Assembly (NCBI GenBank): GCA_030704615.1 | Contig: CM060733.1 | Location: 37,138,001-37,202,000, forward strand | Length of the DNA stretch: 64,000 bases | From: Takakia lepidozioides | Taxonomy: Eukaryota > Streptophyta > Takakiopsida > Takakiales > Takakiaceae | Direction: 5' to 3' | Shown here: in pieces, positions 31,021 to 46,000 of the stretch | Layout of the letters: each line of letters starts with the position of its first letter | Position numbering within the stretch: the stretch's first letter is position 1 | Program-made: the position numbers and the translations under genes | The notes under the pieces: model-generated | Told to the model about the DNA's origin: nothing | Database searches by the model: none | What the model saw: only the letters and a program-made list of their open reading frames with translations

Positions 31021-34000
31021 ATGTCGGATGCAAGTGCTTCACCTGAGGAGGTCCACGATGAGGAACAGGTTGACATTGATGGAGGAGTGGACCTAGATGA
31101 CGAAGTAGATGATACCAGTGCCGATCCTGAGGAGGAAGAGGAGGAAGAGGAGGAGGATAAGACCACAGGCTTGGACCTGGATGTTCCTGAAGAGGAACAC
31201 AGTGGTTCCCAGGAAGACCAGGATGCCAACGTTCTCAATGGTGAACATCAGGATGCAGCTGAGTCTGTGGCCGTGGATGAGGATGTTCTTGTTGTCGATG
31301 ATGATATTAAAGAGAAAGACAAGGAGGAGAAGGAAGGTGAAAAGAGCGGGGAGCTTCTTGACCGCCCCCCTCATGGATCAGAAGTATTTGTCGGTGGAAT
31401 TACTCGGGACACCACAGATGATGACTTGCGTGCCCTATGCTCTTGTTGCGGTGATATCTATGAGGTGATCTTTGTAACAGCAGGAGTCGATACTAGTAGC
31501 CAGTTCTCTCTTACAAGTCCATTTTGTTTTCTGTCTTGTCTTATTGCAACCTTACACCTGATCTGATAATTGGGCCGAGGGCCAAAATGTGAATATCTCT
31601 TCAGCTGCTAATTTTAGATCCTGAGAGCTTCAGGTAGCATCAATTGTATTTTCTGAAGATCTGGTCAGGGTGTGAAGTGATGCAGAAATTTTGTGAAATT
31701 ACTCGTGTATATGTTGGGTTCCAAGGTGAAAAAGAGGACTAATATGTTGCCTGTGGTCTTTCAAAGACTGGGATGCAGCTATCGATGGTTTTAGCTTCAT
31801 AAATTGAGCTTTAACAGGTTCAATTATTTGCAGCCCTAATACTAGAGTAGTGGCATGCTCCAGGTTCGACTGCTGAAGGATAAGGATACTGGTCAAAACA
31901 AGGGTTATGCCTTTGTCACCTTCACGACTGAGGACAGTGCAGAAAAAGCCATAGAAACTTTGAACGATTCAGAGGTGAAGGTATGGTTCTTTTTGCTCCT
32001 GTTGTTGATTTTGAGGTTTTTGTCACTGGAGCCAGGGTTTCCCTCTGTCAAAGAAAGAATGGTTTTTGCATGGAAGGCTTTTAATGCACTAATTTTCAGT
32101 TGCTATGTTGCAGTTTCAGTAGATATGGAGTTCCAATTCTGTCTGTATGTGTAAGATAAATTTAAGAGTGCTTTTGCCATTGTATCAAAATATTCTGGGG
32201 CTGTTCGATGGACCTGACATGTCCGCCCCTTCTCCATTGTTGTTTGTTGCAGGGGCGCAAGTTAAGATTCTCCCACTCCCAGTCAAAGCACCGGCTGTTT
32301 GTGGGAAATATTCCAAAAGCGTGGGATAAGGATGAGCTTGAGAAAGTTCTTTCTGAACAGGGACCTGGGATTCAGAGCGTTGAACTGCTCAAGGTATACA
32401 TTTTCAAAGGTCAATTTCTCCGCTTAGAGTTGAGTTACAACATGCAATCCCAAAAGCCAGGGGATCTTTAAAATAGTATGTATGTTTGTAATAAATTGAG
32501 AAGAATTGGACTAATGGGGTACCGGGGGGTGTCGGAGAAGTGCTTTGCATATTCCTGTAGTTGCTACCACGGTTTGACACAGAATTGTAAGTTATGAGAC
32601 CATCTAATTCACGTTGCTTGGAGATGTGTGCTAAGTAAGACATGCCTGACCAAGTCAACCTCATCCGGGGCTATTTGGACCTGGTCAGGGTTGTTTCTCA
32701 AATATTGGGTCTTTTTTCGCTTTTGTTGATTTGTTATGTTGGCGGATGGTTGGAGTTTTCAAGTGTTTAGAATTTGCAGTCCTTCGAATGCTCGTCATTC
32801 TGTAAGTTTTGGGGGTTGCAGGATCCAAAGAACCCAGGTAGAAATCGTGGGTTTGCTTTTGTCGAGTATTACAATCATGCCTGCGCTGAGCACGCCAGAA
32901 GAGTAATGTCAAAGCCAAGTTTCCGCCTAGGGAGCAACACTCCCACCATCAGTTGGGCTGATCCCCGCAGCGGGCCTGATGCCTCTGCCATGTCGCAGGT
33001 GGGTTCATCAATAGTTGTTGTGGGTCTCTTTTTCCGCTGTCAGGCTGTCTCAACTAGTGTTGACATCACCAACTGTGGGGAACTACTTAGTCATGTCACC
33101 TATTTGCAAATTTAGAGACAGTTTTGTGCAAGGTAGGATAAGGGTGTGTGCTACTTATAGCAATTGTCTGGAGAGAAATTGTCCTTCACTATGTCAACTT
33201 TGTTGTATGTGCCATCGCAGTTCTTGCTGATGCAGGCATGCATGTTCACAGAGCTGTGTGATGTGGCCTAATCACCTCAGAAATGGCAGGAACTAATTTC
33301 CAGGCTTTGGTTTCAGTTGGTTGTCATCTTCATTTCTCAATGTTGTGTAGCTAGCTCTAGTTGTCAGGGATTGATCATCATGGGTGCTTCACTTGTCTAT
33401 CCTGAATGCCAGGTTGCATTTCTTTGATATGCATGTTGGCTGTGGATATTCTCTGCTGATTATATCAGCCTTAATCTAGGTTTAAAAAGTGGGCGTTGAG
33501 TTTGAATTCCCTCATATTACTTGTTCAGGTGAAGGTTGTGTATGTTCGGAACTTACCAGATTCCACGACTGAAGAGCAGTTGCAGAAGCTGTTTGAACGT
33601 CATGGTGAAGTCACAAAGGTTGTATTGCCTTCCACCAAACCTGGGCAGGCCAAACGTGACTTTGGGTTTGTGCATTTTGGTGATCGAAGTTGTGCGCTCA
33701 AGGCCATCGAGAAGACAGAGACATATGAGTTGGAAGGTGATTATGCATTCTGTGTTCCTGCCTTACTTTTTTGTATATGTGGAACCTGCATCATGGGGAA
33801 TATAATCACCATTATTGGTTTGGTGGATATTGCAGGCCGTTTGCTAGAAACCTCCTTGGCAAAGCCGCCAGCTGATAAGAGGGCCTTGGGGCTGGAGCCT
33901 GCCTATCCTCCTCAGCGGGCAGGACTTTTGCCACAGTACCAGGCTCGGGGCGGGTATGGATATGGTGCTGCTGATATGTACAACAATGTGGGTGCCACGT

Positions 34001-34801
34001 ATGCACCAGCCAGGGGTTATAATCAGGTCAGTATCTGTTAAGTTGTTGTGTCAAAATTTCACTGCCAGTCACAAAAGTCTCAAATTCTGAAGAATGTGAG
34101 TGTTTGGGAGATCTTTTTGGAGGATTTCTTCGCTGCTTTTGACTAAATTTGAATAATCTGGCAGCCTGTGATCTACGGTCGTGGACCACCACCAGCGGGC
34201 ATGACAATGGTTCCCATGATGCTTCCAGATGGCCGGGTTGGCTATGTCCTGTAAGTAACGCAGGGTCCTGATCTTTTCCCATGCATGTTCATTCCATTGA
34301 GCTTTAAAGTTCTGGAATTTTTCAAAGTTTTACACTGGATCAATTGCACTGGATAGTATTTATTACTGCTGGACCTCAAAATTATGCAAGAAGCTAAAAC
34401 ATGTCAAATGTTAAAATCAGGGGACCTAAGGTCCAATGGCTCCTGTCTTTCCTAGTCTCTCATCTAAAGTATCTGGTGTTCCTACCTTTGAAGCCTCTAT
34501 CTATGCGCATGATTCTTCGTTGGAAGAGGAGAAATGAGAGTAATAGCATGCAGATGGAATATCTTCTTGGGGATTGGGCAAGTAACTATATAAGGATGAG
34601 GTCCACAAATTAGAGACAGAATCCGTAACCTGTTGGTGGGGTGGACACAGGCAACAACCGGGGGGAGCGATACAAGGAGGACCTGCGCCCTACCGAGGAG
34701 GAAGAGGTGGCCATGGGCTGTTGCCATATAGGCAGAGCGGGAACACTAGTGGTGGTGCAGCATCCGGTGCTAGTGGGGCTCGTCGCTATCGCCCTTACTG
34801 A
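31021..34801 (+). CDS. Three-RRM hnRNP Q/R-like RNA-binding protein (LIF2-like)
   Basis: The coding exons are 31021-31464, 31864-31980, 32253-32393, 32822-32998, 33529-33736, 33836-34026, 34165-34250 and 34651-34801. They total 1515 nt (504 codons plus stop), all with GT-AG borders. Residues 1-115 are strongly acidic. RRM1 (about 120-190) has VFVGGI and KGYAFVTF. RRM2 (about 200-282) has LFVGNI and RGFAFVEY. RRM3 (about 296-372) has VYVRNL and FGFVHF. The tail is rich in Gly, Tyr, Pro and Arg (RGGYGYGAADMYNN, PYRGGRGGHG) and ends ARRYRPY. Acidic N-terminus, three tandem RRMs and RGG/Y-rich tail is the layout of SYNCRIP/hnRNP Q. The Arabidopsis relative LIF2, of about the same length, binds RNA and partners the chromatin protein LHP1. 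The first ATG follows a pyrimidine-rich leader. The gene looks intact and functional. Confidence 0.93.
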
Positions 34802-37083
34802 TTGATTGTTCCTTCTTTGGTAGATTTTGTGACTACTCTACTCTTCATCTTGAGTTGCTCAGTTGGAGTGTAGCAGTCTCAGTGCAACGGTTCAGTGTGG
34901 ATATCTGATGATTCAGTGCCAATCACTGCAATTTGCTGGCCAATCGCTTTAAGGTCTAAAATCCATATGAGAACTTCCATGTCTTCAACATCTTTGTGAT
35001 TGCTCAAAACAAATTGACCTTTAAATAATTTGTCTTCCACCTCAGTTGTGTCGCATCACCCGAGGGAGTGAGCAGAGCTGTAAAGTTTCTTGAGGAACTA
35101 TGCCGTGAAAAGTCATCTAATTTGGCTCCAATGAATGATTTCAGTCTATTGAAAGTGACACTCCTGGAGGAGTGGATTCTCATAGTTCTATGCAGGTTCG
35201 CTAGTGGATAGAATCTGATGTCTCTAAACAACCTCATCACATTGAGCAGTGAGTTTCTTGGTATCATCAATCCCGAGAGGCCTGTGCCCTGTAAGCACAG
35301 GAAAGCTTGCCCAAGGTGCTTTGACAAAGACTACAAGCGTCCAAGATTTTCTACTAGTGTGAAGGTTGTTGCAACTGGCTACAATTTACATTGGAATGCT
35401 GGTTCGGACTTTAGACCTCATCCCCTTGTTACAAATGTCATGTCTTTGAGATGATTCTGCCTGGCAATGCTCCCGAATAAGAAGACAGAGAAATGGTGGA
35501 TGGACCATTCTAGGTCCTGTGACTGTCTGTTTCATGCACATTTATAGGGGTCCGTCTTACAATGTGGTCTGAATTGGGTCATCTCCCTTATAACAAAGAA
35601 AATATCCATGGAGGTGTATCAGCAGCAAGCCCTCTATGCGATTGCAAACATCTACAAATGTTCAGAATTCTTCAAGTGAAGGCCCCAGGGTGTAGCTTTT
35701 CAGAGATATATTGAGCTCCAACCATGATCTTTGATCTCAAGGTCGTGATTTTAGCTGCCCGCCGCTGAAGGATTGTGAGTGCTACACATCCTCACCCAAT
35801 TTGGGGAGAGGAGAAGCTGTTCCTGGCATGTGACACTGCAAGCTTTGTGTCCTTTCTTAGAGTGTTCAGATTTCAGATATCCTGTAAAGCTTTTTGAGGG
35901 CCTCTAAATATATAACTGGGCTAAATTAGTCTATCAGGTCATAATATATATAGATATATCTCTATAAGTGTTTTTGTTTTCAAATTTGGAAAATAACAGG
36001 AGTGGCTACTGAGTTTTGCAGGAAATAGCCATATTTTCTGTTCATCCACTGAAATTTGGACAGAATCATCCACTTCTGTACTTTCATCCATGTATATCAT
36101 CCATATTAGGCGAATTCATCCTCAGTTTATTTTTTCTTGGAAAATATTGGCGATTTCATCCATGAGAAAATAGGGAATTTACGACAGAGTATTCGATTTG
36201 TTTTATTTTTATTTTTAAAATAGTTAACAGGGGGATTGAAGCCCTGATTATTTATTATAAATTATTGTGGGGAAAAAAATTAAAACCCATATTACACCAT
36301 AAGGCACACAAGTTTTTTTCTTTGAGGTCGAAAAAGTGCGAAATTTCGCCAGAAATAAAAACACAGTAGCCGACCGAGTTTGAACCCGGGGCCTCAAGTC
36401 TGATAGATAATAAAGAAGAAATAAATAAACATGGCCGAGTGTTTACTACGCAGCTGCGGCGCCCTCCCTCGTCTCTCTCAGGCTGCTGCTTCTGCTCTGC
36501 ACGCGAGCGTGTGCTCGCTCTTTCTTTCCCGGCAAATCTCTCTGCGTTCATCTGCAACCCTAAACCTCTGATTCTCTTGCTTTTCTCGTTTCCTTGTGCT
36601 ATGCGTCTGTGTGCACTGCGTACCCGCAGTCTCTCCGCATCTGTGGACTGTCCTCATTGTCGTCTTGCCCCTCCAAGGGGCTTTTTCTGGTTTGCCCTAT
36701 TTGGTCCATCCTCTGATCGTCTTCGGAGTCCCTTGCTGTGTTGCTTCTCCGCTTAGGTCGCTTCAAGGACGCTAGAGAAGAATTTCTTCCTGCCTCTCCC
36801 GCTGTCTTATGTTCTCCCCTGCCTCCTTGTCGGCTCGCTTCTTTCTTACTTGCAGTGCCTGCCTTGTCGTTTTCTCGTCTGTTGCCATCACGAAAGCCTC
36901 TTGTTTGTCCGTCGGTTTGCCTGAGTAGTTTTTTTTCCTTTTTCTTTTTTTTAAATTTCTCAATCTGCCTATTGCTGCTCTGGCGTGCCCGTAATAGATG
37001 TTAGCTCCCTTGTGTTTGGGAAGTGAGCACTTATGCTGTGTAGCTGTCTGCCTTGAGAGAGAGGAAATAGCGTGACTGACAGC
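34802..37083. other. 3' region of the RNA-binding gene and upstream region of the importin gene
   Basis: No conserved gene is seen. AT-rich sequence runs from about 35900 to 36250. Near 36370 the minus strand reads ccccgggttcaaactcgg, a pol III B-box-like word, possibly from a SINE. From about 36440 to 37080 the sequence is CT-rich with tctct and ctttctttttt tracts, typical of a plant promoter or 5' UTR, just before the importin ATG at 37084. Confidence 0.4.
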
Positions 37084-40000
37084 ATGGACTTGCAAACGCT
37101 GGCATCGGTGTTGCAATCCGCCCTCAGCACCAATCCGGATGAGCGGAAGGCAGGAGAGGAGCGTCTCAATCAGGTCTGTGCCGAATCTTCTTCTCCATCT
37201 TCTGTAATAAGACTCGGGGACACGAGATTTCATAAGAGGGGATTATTAGGTGGGGAAGTAGGAACATAAGGGGTGAGAGGCGCCAGCCTACCTGCGCGGA
37301 AGGTGAGACATGGCTCCAAAAAGAAGTTTATAGATATTCTGGGTTGAGGATGGTCTGCTTCGGTGTATTTCATTGTATTTCTTCTCTCCGTTACACCGGT
37401 TGTCTTGTTTAGCTCTCATTCTTTTCGTGTGTATTTTTCTGCTCTGTTGGCTTTTCCATCCATTTATTTTTGTGAATCCAGTACTGGTATTTCCTTTTGA
37501 AGTTGAATTTGTGGAGGGTGAACAGTACCAACACGTTAGGGGCCATTTGGTGGGACTCTTGCAAATCATAGTGGCAACGAATGTGGATTTGTCTATAAGG
37601 CAAGTTGCCAGCATCTACTTCAAGAATGTGAGCGCCAGGGACTGGATGCCTCGCGAACCCGGTAAAAATTTCCTTTGCTCTGTTTAGGGTTTATTTATTT
37701 ATTTATTTATTGGACCAAAGTCTCTTTGGATTAATGACGTGTTTTCTTTTTTTATAAATTTTAATTTGAACACTTGTGCAGAGCTGATGAATGTAGAAAT
37801 AGAAGTCGGGAGAGGGTAAAGCAAGTAGACGACCTAGCAAGTGCTGGTGGGCAACTTCCAGTTATGGCCTAATTCTTCAATAGTCATGTTAAAGGGCAAT
37901 GGGTATCACAAGTTTGGAAGCTCTGGGTATGAATGTTGTCTATTTTGAAGTAGTGTTTATTGGTGGTAACGCATGGTATCTCACATTTTACTGGGAAGGG
38001 GGGGGGAACATGCTTATATGGTACATGGGTTTTGGTGTCTCAGGTGATCAACCTAAAATTTCGGAAGATGATAAGACGACTGTCCGTGAAAATCTTCTGG
38101 AAGCCATCATTCATGCTCCTCCTATTATCAGGTCTTTGTCCCCTCCTAACTATTACCTTTAATGTATTTGATGCAGACTGCAGGGTTGAACTAGTCGCCT
38201 GACGCACACCAACTTCTGTAGGGTTCGCAGAAACCATCCATGGCAGCTGGATACCTTGGGAGTTCATTTTAGAATTAACACCCAAGGAGGAAGAATGAGG
38301 CCTCTGATGTGTAGTCCATGTGAGTTTACTACAATTGGACCGGCCTTTAAAGTCTGGTTTGGGGCCTTGACAGCTTCACCCCTAAAGAAAGTGCACTTAT
38401 TTTAATGATTTTTTAACTTCAAATCATCTTTCTCATACATATCAATTCAAAGATATCTACTTTCAAAGATATATAATAAAATAGCTCACAAACCTGTCTC
38501 TATCAAGTAGGGTGCCACATTCCCCATGTTTCATGCTTCTGGCAGTTTGAGCCTGATTCAGTACATACAATGCTTTCCCAGGTTCAAGTGCACCTCAGAA
38601 TCTGCACAAGTTCTTTTGTTTGATGCATTTATCTCCATCTCTGATGCAGGGTTCAGCTTGGTGAATGCTTGAAGACTGTCATTCATGCTGACTATCCTGA
38701 CCGTTGGCCGGGCCTCCTAACCTCCATAGATGGTAACCTTAAGTCACAAGACCTGCAGCGCGTTTTTGGTGCTCTCTATGCCTTGCGCATCCTCACTCGC
38801 AAATATGAGTACGAATCAGCAGCTCACAGTCTTGGTTCTGAAAGATATGTTGTTATGCATCAGACTTTTGGATGTTCTGCATGTGTGTACAGAAATCTAG
38901 CAACAAAATTGGGTGAATATATCTAGGCATTTCAAAAACAAATCAGTATTGGGCACACCCTAGATGTTAGAATCCTTTAGATCAGAATTAATCATTCTTT
39001 GCATCCCTCTTGGTGTCTGCTCCTGTATATAAATTTCCTTATATTTTCTTTACCTGCCATTGCTTGATTTGTAAGTATGGTCAGCTTCTACTTGTTAGTC
39101 ATGATGCCCATCAATGCAGACGTTGGAAGAGAGTCAGATGGATGCAGTACTATATACTCTTTGGGGAGTTTGCTTACTTCATCTACATGTATAGAATCTC
39201 ATCAGTTTATCTTGCATGGCAGATTCAAGGATGAGGAAGAGCGATTTCCAGTGTATCTCATCATCAATACAACCTTTCCTGTATTGCTGGAAATCTTGAA
39301 GTACTTACTGTCACTTCAAAGCCCCTCCATTGAGATGTCGGATTTGATCAAGCTCATCTGCAAGATCTTCTGGTCATCATCGTATGTACGTCACATCTGG
39401 AAACCAACTCCCATATTTCATCAGTCCCCACGCCACCTCCCTAGCTTCCTTTGGTGAAGCAGGATTGCTGTCTGCAGACAAATGGTATCCTGTCAAATTT
39501 ACAGTGACTGTTCTACCTGCTGTCATGCAGCACACTGGATGTGGCCAGCATGTAAATTTTCATTTGTGTGCACCCTTATCATGATCTGGCCTGTGTGAGC
39601 AACTATCATCTTGCAGGAAGTCCGTTTTGGTGAGGATGAGTGTCCCTTTGGCTTCCAAAATTTCGTTTTCTGTCACTATGTGAACGACACTGATAGCACT
39701 TCATACAGCAGTCGAACGAGGGATGTTGTATTTGGCCCTCAGATCATGGGGTCCATCTTACCTCTACTGACTCAACGGTTGTTGTGTCTGTCTGCATATG
39801 GAACACAGCTTGAGATTCCCAAGCTGCTACATGATTCCAGCATCTTCACAGCCTGGATGGCTTGCTTTCACAATCTGCTGGAGAGGCCCGTCCCATCAGA
39901 GGGCCAGCCAACTGACCCTGAGCAACGGAAAGTCTGGGGATGGTGGAAAGTGAAAAAGTGGACTCTCCACATCATGAATCGGCTATACAATAGGTTGGTC

Positions 40001-43000
40001 GCTACTGCGTCCGTGTCCACTACTGGCTTGTATTTTAGCAAGGTGTGGCGTATTTTTGAGCAGGAAATTTTTGAGCTGCAAATGTTTCTCTCTCCTCTGA
40101 ATGGTATGTGTCTCTTTTCTCAGGTTTGGTGATCCCAAGATGTCCAAGCCAGAGAATAAAGCGTTTGCACAGATGTTCCAGAAGCAATTTTCTGGAAAGT
40201 TCCTGGAGTTGTACATGTCACTCTTGAGTGTGGTGCGGGAGGATGGCTACTTGCCAGATAGGGTCATCAATTTGGCCCTGCAGTATCTAAGCACCAGGTA
40301 CTTGCTGGTTATAGTTTTGATTCCACCAGGAGAGGAGCATTACCACATCTAAATGCAACATGTGCTGCAGTGAGTGAAAAATGCATATTGGTTTGTGTTG
40401 GTCCGATGTTGCTCATACACTGGACACTGGCTTGATGTAGTGAACGCAGGGATAGTCGATAACTATGTCACAGTAAACTTCAGATTAGATGGGATCTTTG
40501 AATCCAATGAAATGTGGATGTTACAAGTGTGCATATGGTACCATAGACCATCAAATGGATGTGGGGAGATAGATGTATGACAGTGCGATCAAGTTGAGAT
40601 ACTTGACAAAGATGTTCCAAACGCTGGATAACATAGTGGTCACGGAATGGTATACATGTCGCATTGCATTGTACATCTGTTGTACGCTTGAGAGAGATTA
40701 GCAATGAAGTGCAGCATAAAGAATTCTGGTTGCGTGTGCAGTGTTTCCAAGTCAGTCACATACCAGTTGTTGAAACCTCGGCTGGATGTGGTGCTATTTG
40801 AGATTATATTCCCGCTAATGTGTTTCAACGATGCCGATGATCAACTTTGGCGAGAGGATCCCCACGAGTATGTCAGGAAAGGTTATGGTGAGTAGCATAC
40901 AAGATTCTATGGTCATCTGTCATTATTGCCGTAGCATGTTGTCAGCAGTATGGAGAGTTATGGCTCTAATCAGCAGACCTGGCCTCTGGCTCTCCACCTT
41001 TGTCTTGTTTATAGCATGACAGTTGAGGCATGGTTGGCAGCTTTGAATAGACAGTTTCTGGTTGACAGGGTGTTGGGTCATATCATGTTCTCCGCAGTTC
41101 TGGTATAGAATTGCAGTTTGATTGATTACAAACTCTGCCGTGTCTTTCTGTCATTGTGGTCCAAAATGATCTCTCGGTGATGCCAGGCAAGTGTGTTTTG
41201 CAGACATCATCGAGGATATGTATAGCCCTCGCACTGCAGCCATTAACTTTATTTCGGAGCTTGTTAGAAAACGAGGGAAAGAGAACTTGCAAAAATTCTT
41301 AACGTTTATCGTTGAAGTTTTTAGAAGGTACTGTCACACTTCACCCTGTTCAATGTCATTGTTTCCTCATTCTTTTCCCTTGCAGAAGCGTGGCCTCCCA
41401 TAAGCTCTTAGATATGAAGGTTATAGACTGGTGGACGATAATGCCGGAGGGTAATGGTATTTGTGAAGAATACTGGATCACAAGAGTCGTTCACTTGAAG
41501 AATCCAACCTTTCTGCTATAGACTTAGACGGGGGGAAGACAAGAGGAGATGCAAGGACCTGTAAAACCTCAACGCTGTAGTAATACTAGCAAGATGTGTG
41601 AAGTTATTAGTGCTGGCAGGTACCTTACTACTATTTCATGCTAAAGAGAAATACTGCAAAGAATAACTTCATGTTCAACTCACAGTGGGCTGGCTTGAAC
41701 TTGAGGGTACACCTGGTTTCACTATGGATTAGAAGTCTGCCAAAGACTTAATTCTTTCCTGTTAAAAGGCCTTTGTCAATGATGCCAATGCCAAGACCTT
41801 TCTTGTTAACCCTCGTCCATGGTGTCCTCACAAATGCCTATCATGAGACAGTTTTGTGCTTGCTGTTCCATGCTCAAAACTTGCATGTTTGTCATTGAAG
41901 TTGCATAGAAAGCAATTTCTTGTGGCAAACCTGCCACAACAAATGTTCAGTTTGGAACGCCAAACTGAACATCTCCATCACGAAGCCTCCCAAAGTACAC
42001 AGATGCAACTTTCCTCTAAAATCTGATGTCCCTATCTGGTGATGGACATGGTTGGATGTAGGTCTTGCAAACATCTCAACACATCTTAGTCAGTGAATTC
42101 TAGGCCTGCATGGTCAAGGGTCGATTGTGATCAAAGCTTGCCATCTATAAGATGGGCGGTATCAGTGGAGTTTCTCCAGATTGTGTGCTGGGGATCCTCT
42201 CCCTATGATACTTTGAAAATGTAGTCTTAGAGAGATGGACATGTAATGTGGGGCTCTGGTCAATATTTAGACAATGGAAGAGCCGTCTACATCCAGAACT
42301 GTACCCAGTGATGCCAATATCCAAGTTTTTCTGCCTGGAGTCTGCTCTTACTCTTTGGTACAAACTTTTGTAACTGTACAGGTATGATGAGTCGCCACCA
42401 GAGCAAAAGCGCTTCAGGCAAAAGGATGGAGGGCTATTGGCTGTTGGAGCTTTGAGTGACAAATTGAAACAAACAGAACCATACAAGTCGCAACTGGAAC
42501 ATATGCTGGTCCAGCATGTGTACCCCGAGTTTTCCAGCCCTGCTGGTCACCTTAGAGCCAAGGTAGCGTATCAACTTCTTTCTGACATTTCAACTATCCG
42601 AAGTGATTTTCAAACAGATTGGCAGACGTCCTGAAGTTGGAATTTAGCTTGTACTTTGGAGTCTGTCATGTCTGGGCACTGTGATAGTCTTTCATGATTG
42701 GCTCCTTTTTTACATTAAGCAGAATCCCTTTGCCTGTCATTTTACTGTTGGTCATTTCCTGTAGTTTATTTTGGTCATCCCATCTGAATTTCATGCTGTA
42801 GAACATTTTAGTTAATGTTGCCCAAAGTGGAATGCTTGCTTGGGAATCTTCCTAAGTCCAGAAAGTTCACAGGACCCACAGTAGTTGTGTGAGGCAGAAT
42901 GTAATCTTCTGGACAGTGTTTAGTGTCCACAATTCGCTACGACTGGATTTTCCTGGGAGTGCTCTAGCAAGTTAGCTGCATTTATGAGGAAGGTCCATTG

Positions 43001-46000
43001 TGATGGTGAGGGGAGGGAGCAACACAATGCAGGCTGCATGGGTAGCGGGGCAGTATGCGGACATCACATTTCTGGACCAGCGCAACTTCACCTCTGCTTT
43101 GCAGCGCGTTGTGGCGGCTCTCACGGACCCCGAGTTGCCAGTCCGCGTTGACTCTGTGGTTGCCCTTCGCACGTTTGTGGAAGCCTGTAAAGGTGCAGGC
43201 ATTTTCGGACTATTTTGCCCCGGAATAGTTTTCTCTTCCTTCTTCGTTGTCAGTTTATGTTCTGTTTATGAGAGCACATGATTGGTTGGTCTTCTAAATG
43301 TGGTGAAGGATGGGAGGACACTTTTGTATGCTTTCTTGTACTCATCCTTTTTTTTATTTTTCTTCCACAGTTGTACATGAGAGAGAGAATTGGAGAGTTG
43401 TTCAGATTTGAGAAATAAAATTTTGCCTCTTGTCTGATTCAGCTTCTGTTATCCTAGTGTTAAGCTTTTTTGTTTTTCTCTTTCCTGCTCCCAACTAATA
43501 CACATAGTTGGATACTCACAAATGGTGGCATGCTGGTACTGGCAGATCTTAATGAAATTCGGCCAATCTTACCACAACTTCTAGATGGTAAGCTCTTGGA
43601 GCTCCTGATTTTGTCCTGTCAATAAGGTATCTGCTTGGCATCATGTGTCTCTTCTCTGAGGTGAACCACATTCATGTGGGCATGCATTTTTGTATTTTGA
43701 TTATATACATTACATGTATTGATGGGCAACATTCAGTAAAGGAAGTGAACAGATCTAGTGTTGGATTCACAAAATGGTGTTGACGACTCAAGGGATGGAG
43801 ACAATGGTGAGGAGTTCCTATCTGACAGTAGTCTCGCTTGTGGCTGAAGCTGACACCTACGTGGGGTTATGTGGGATAATGGTCAACAGAGTTTTTCAAA
43901 TTGATGAATGAAGTCGAAAATGAAGACCTGGTGTTCACATTGGAAACAATTGTGGACAAGTTTGGGGAGGAAATGGCACCGTATGCTCTTGGCCTCTGCC
44001 AGAACTTGGTACTACCAGCCTTCCTCCTCAACCCATTGTAATTCCTGTATGGATGTCATGACTGGATTAAACTTTTTGAACTCCTGTGCTTTGAGCAATC
44101 TCTTTTGCGGTGGCTGATAAGGACAGTTTTGAGACTGGTAGCTTACTGCTCCAGGTGCTTTCTTTTCCAGCCATGACAAAATGCATGTTAGCAAACACTC
44201 TTAACCGTTGGCCCTCACTCTGAGCTGGTGTTGATGCACTCCTATGATATTTTATGCAGGCAGCAGCATTTTGGAAGTGTTTGCAGTCTTCTGAAACTGA
44301 CGAAGATGAGGATGATTCTGGAGCATTGGCTGCAGTTGGTTGCTTGCGGGCCATTGGCACCATTTTGGAGTCCGTCAGCCGATTGCCACAACTCTTTCCT
44401 CAAATGGAGCCCACGCTGTTGCCCATAATGCAGCGAATGCTGACAACGGATGGTCAAGGTTGGGATTCCAATCTCTGCTGTCTTGCTCCAAGTTCTTGGT
44501 TGTTCTACACTCCCTTGGCAAATCAAATAAGTGCTGTTCATGCACTTGTTGGTCTTGTGTGGCATGTCCGTGGAAATCTCAACTTTGGTCTGTAACATAG
44601 ATCAGACAGGAAACCATTCTCACTGTGCGGTTGAACTTCCTGGGCAACTCGAGTAGGGACAACTCGAATGTGGCTGCAAGGCAATGGCAAATGTCTAATG
44701 AGTAGATCCTCTCGTCTATTTATCCATAGGGGTCTTCACAACCCATTGTGAACTCTTTTGTGTGCTGTGTGCAGATGTGTTTGAGGAGGTTTTGGAGATA
44801 GTGTCATACATGACATACTTTTCTCCTGCTATTTCATTGAACATGTGGAGTCTATGGCCACTCATGGTCAATGCGGTTGACGAGTGGGCCATCGATTACT
44901 TTGAGAGTACACCCCCATGCCCATGAGTTGCATGCTAAGTTGGAAAGATTGTATTTCTCTAGTTAATTTTCAGAAACCTACTGGATGTTTGTGAACTGGT
45001 CAGCTTTAGTTTCTGGAAGATACAAAGGAAGGTTTGGTTTGTGCTTGTATTAGAAAAGTTTGTCTGTGAGGGTGGTTTCTGTCAGATAACTTTTCAAGTA
45101 GGAGCACTGAGTCCTCTCATGTTGGTTTTTATTATGTTTGTTTGTTCATGTCTGTTGAGCTGTCTTCAATGCGAGGGCCGTTAAGCCAATGACAACTCAT
45201 CACTTTAATGCTGTTGTTAATCAAAAGCTTGTTTAACAGGGAACAACTATTCAATCTAGGGTAGACACCTAACCAAGAACCCAGTGGAAACAGCAGAATG
45301 AGGTTGTAGGGTGACTGTTTCTGTGTTTCAATGAGCAGCAGCCAAGGTGTTTTGGGTCCTTAAGCATTGGTTGCTTCATGATTAACAGTGGACATCTTGT
45401 TGCAGACATTTTGGTGCCAATGGATAATTACATTTCAAGGAGTACGGAGCATTTTTTGTTGTGTAAAGATCCAGACTACCAACAAAGCCTTTTTAAGATT
45501 TTATCCACGGTAAGAGCTCTGTTTCAAATATGTTATCCTTGGTGACATCAAGCCATGAGAGTTCTCACCTGCACATTCCATGAGGGACAGCAAGGATAAG
45601 GTGAAGATGTTATTCTTGCTTCTTCATTGCTGGCTTGTGCTTCCAAAAACTGATCTTGAGTTGAGCTTCGTTTCTCACTATATTTGTCTTTTTATCCTTG
45701 GCACTAGACTGAAATTTAAACCCAAGGCGGGAAGCCTACCTTTAAACAGATGCACAGAGGAAGAGGAGATTGTAATTGCCTGATGCGGCAACCTGACTAC
45801 AGTATCCATTTCCTGATATATTGTCTGGGATTTTCTTGCTATAGAGTGACCCTCTTCTGGACAATCAAGAACATTGTCCTGGCTGCTCTGTGCACCAACT
45901 TCCAAAATCGTGAGGTTGAGCCTAACGCCCTGGCCCTGTTGGGGTCTAACTTTGGGCTGCTCACACACAGCAGATTGATGCTTGTGTGAAGGGCTTTCTA

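Noticed and set aside
35218-35454. Cys-rich open frame (CKHRKACPRCFDKDYKRP)
   Set aside because: A lone short frame with no family recognised and no splice context.
36360-36400. tRNA gene on the minus strand (gggttcaaactcgg)
   Set aside because: Only a B-box-like word is present; no A box or acceptor stem was found. It is probably SINE-derived or chance.
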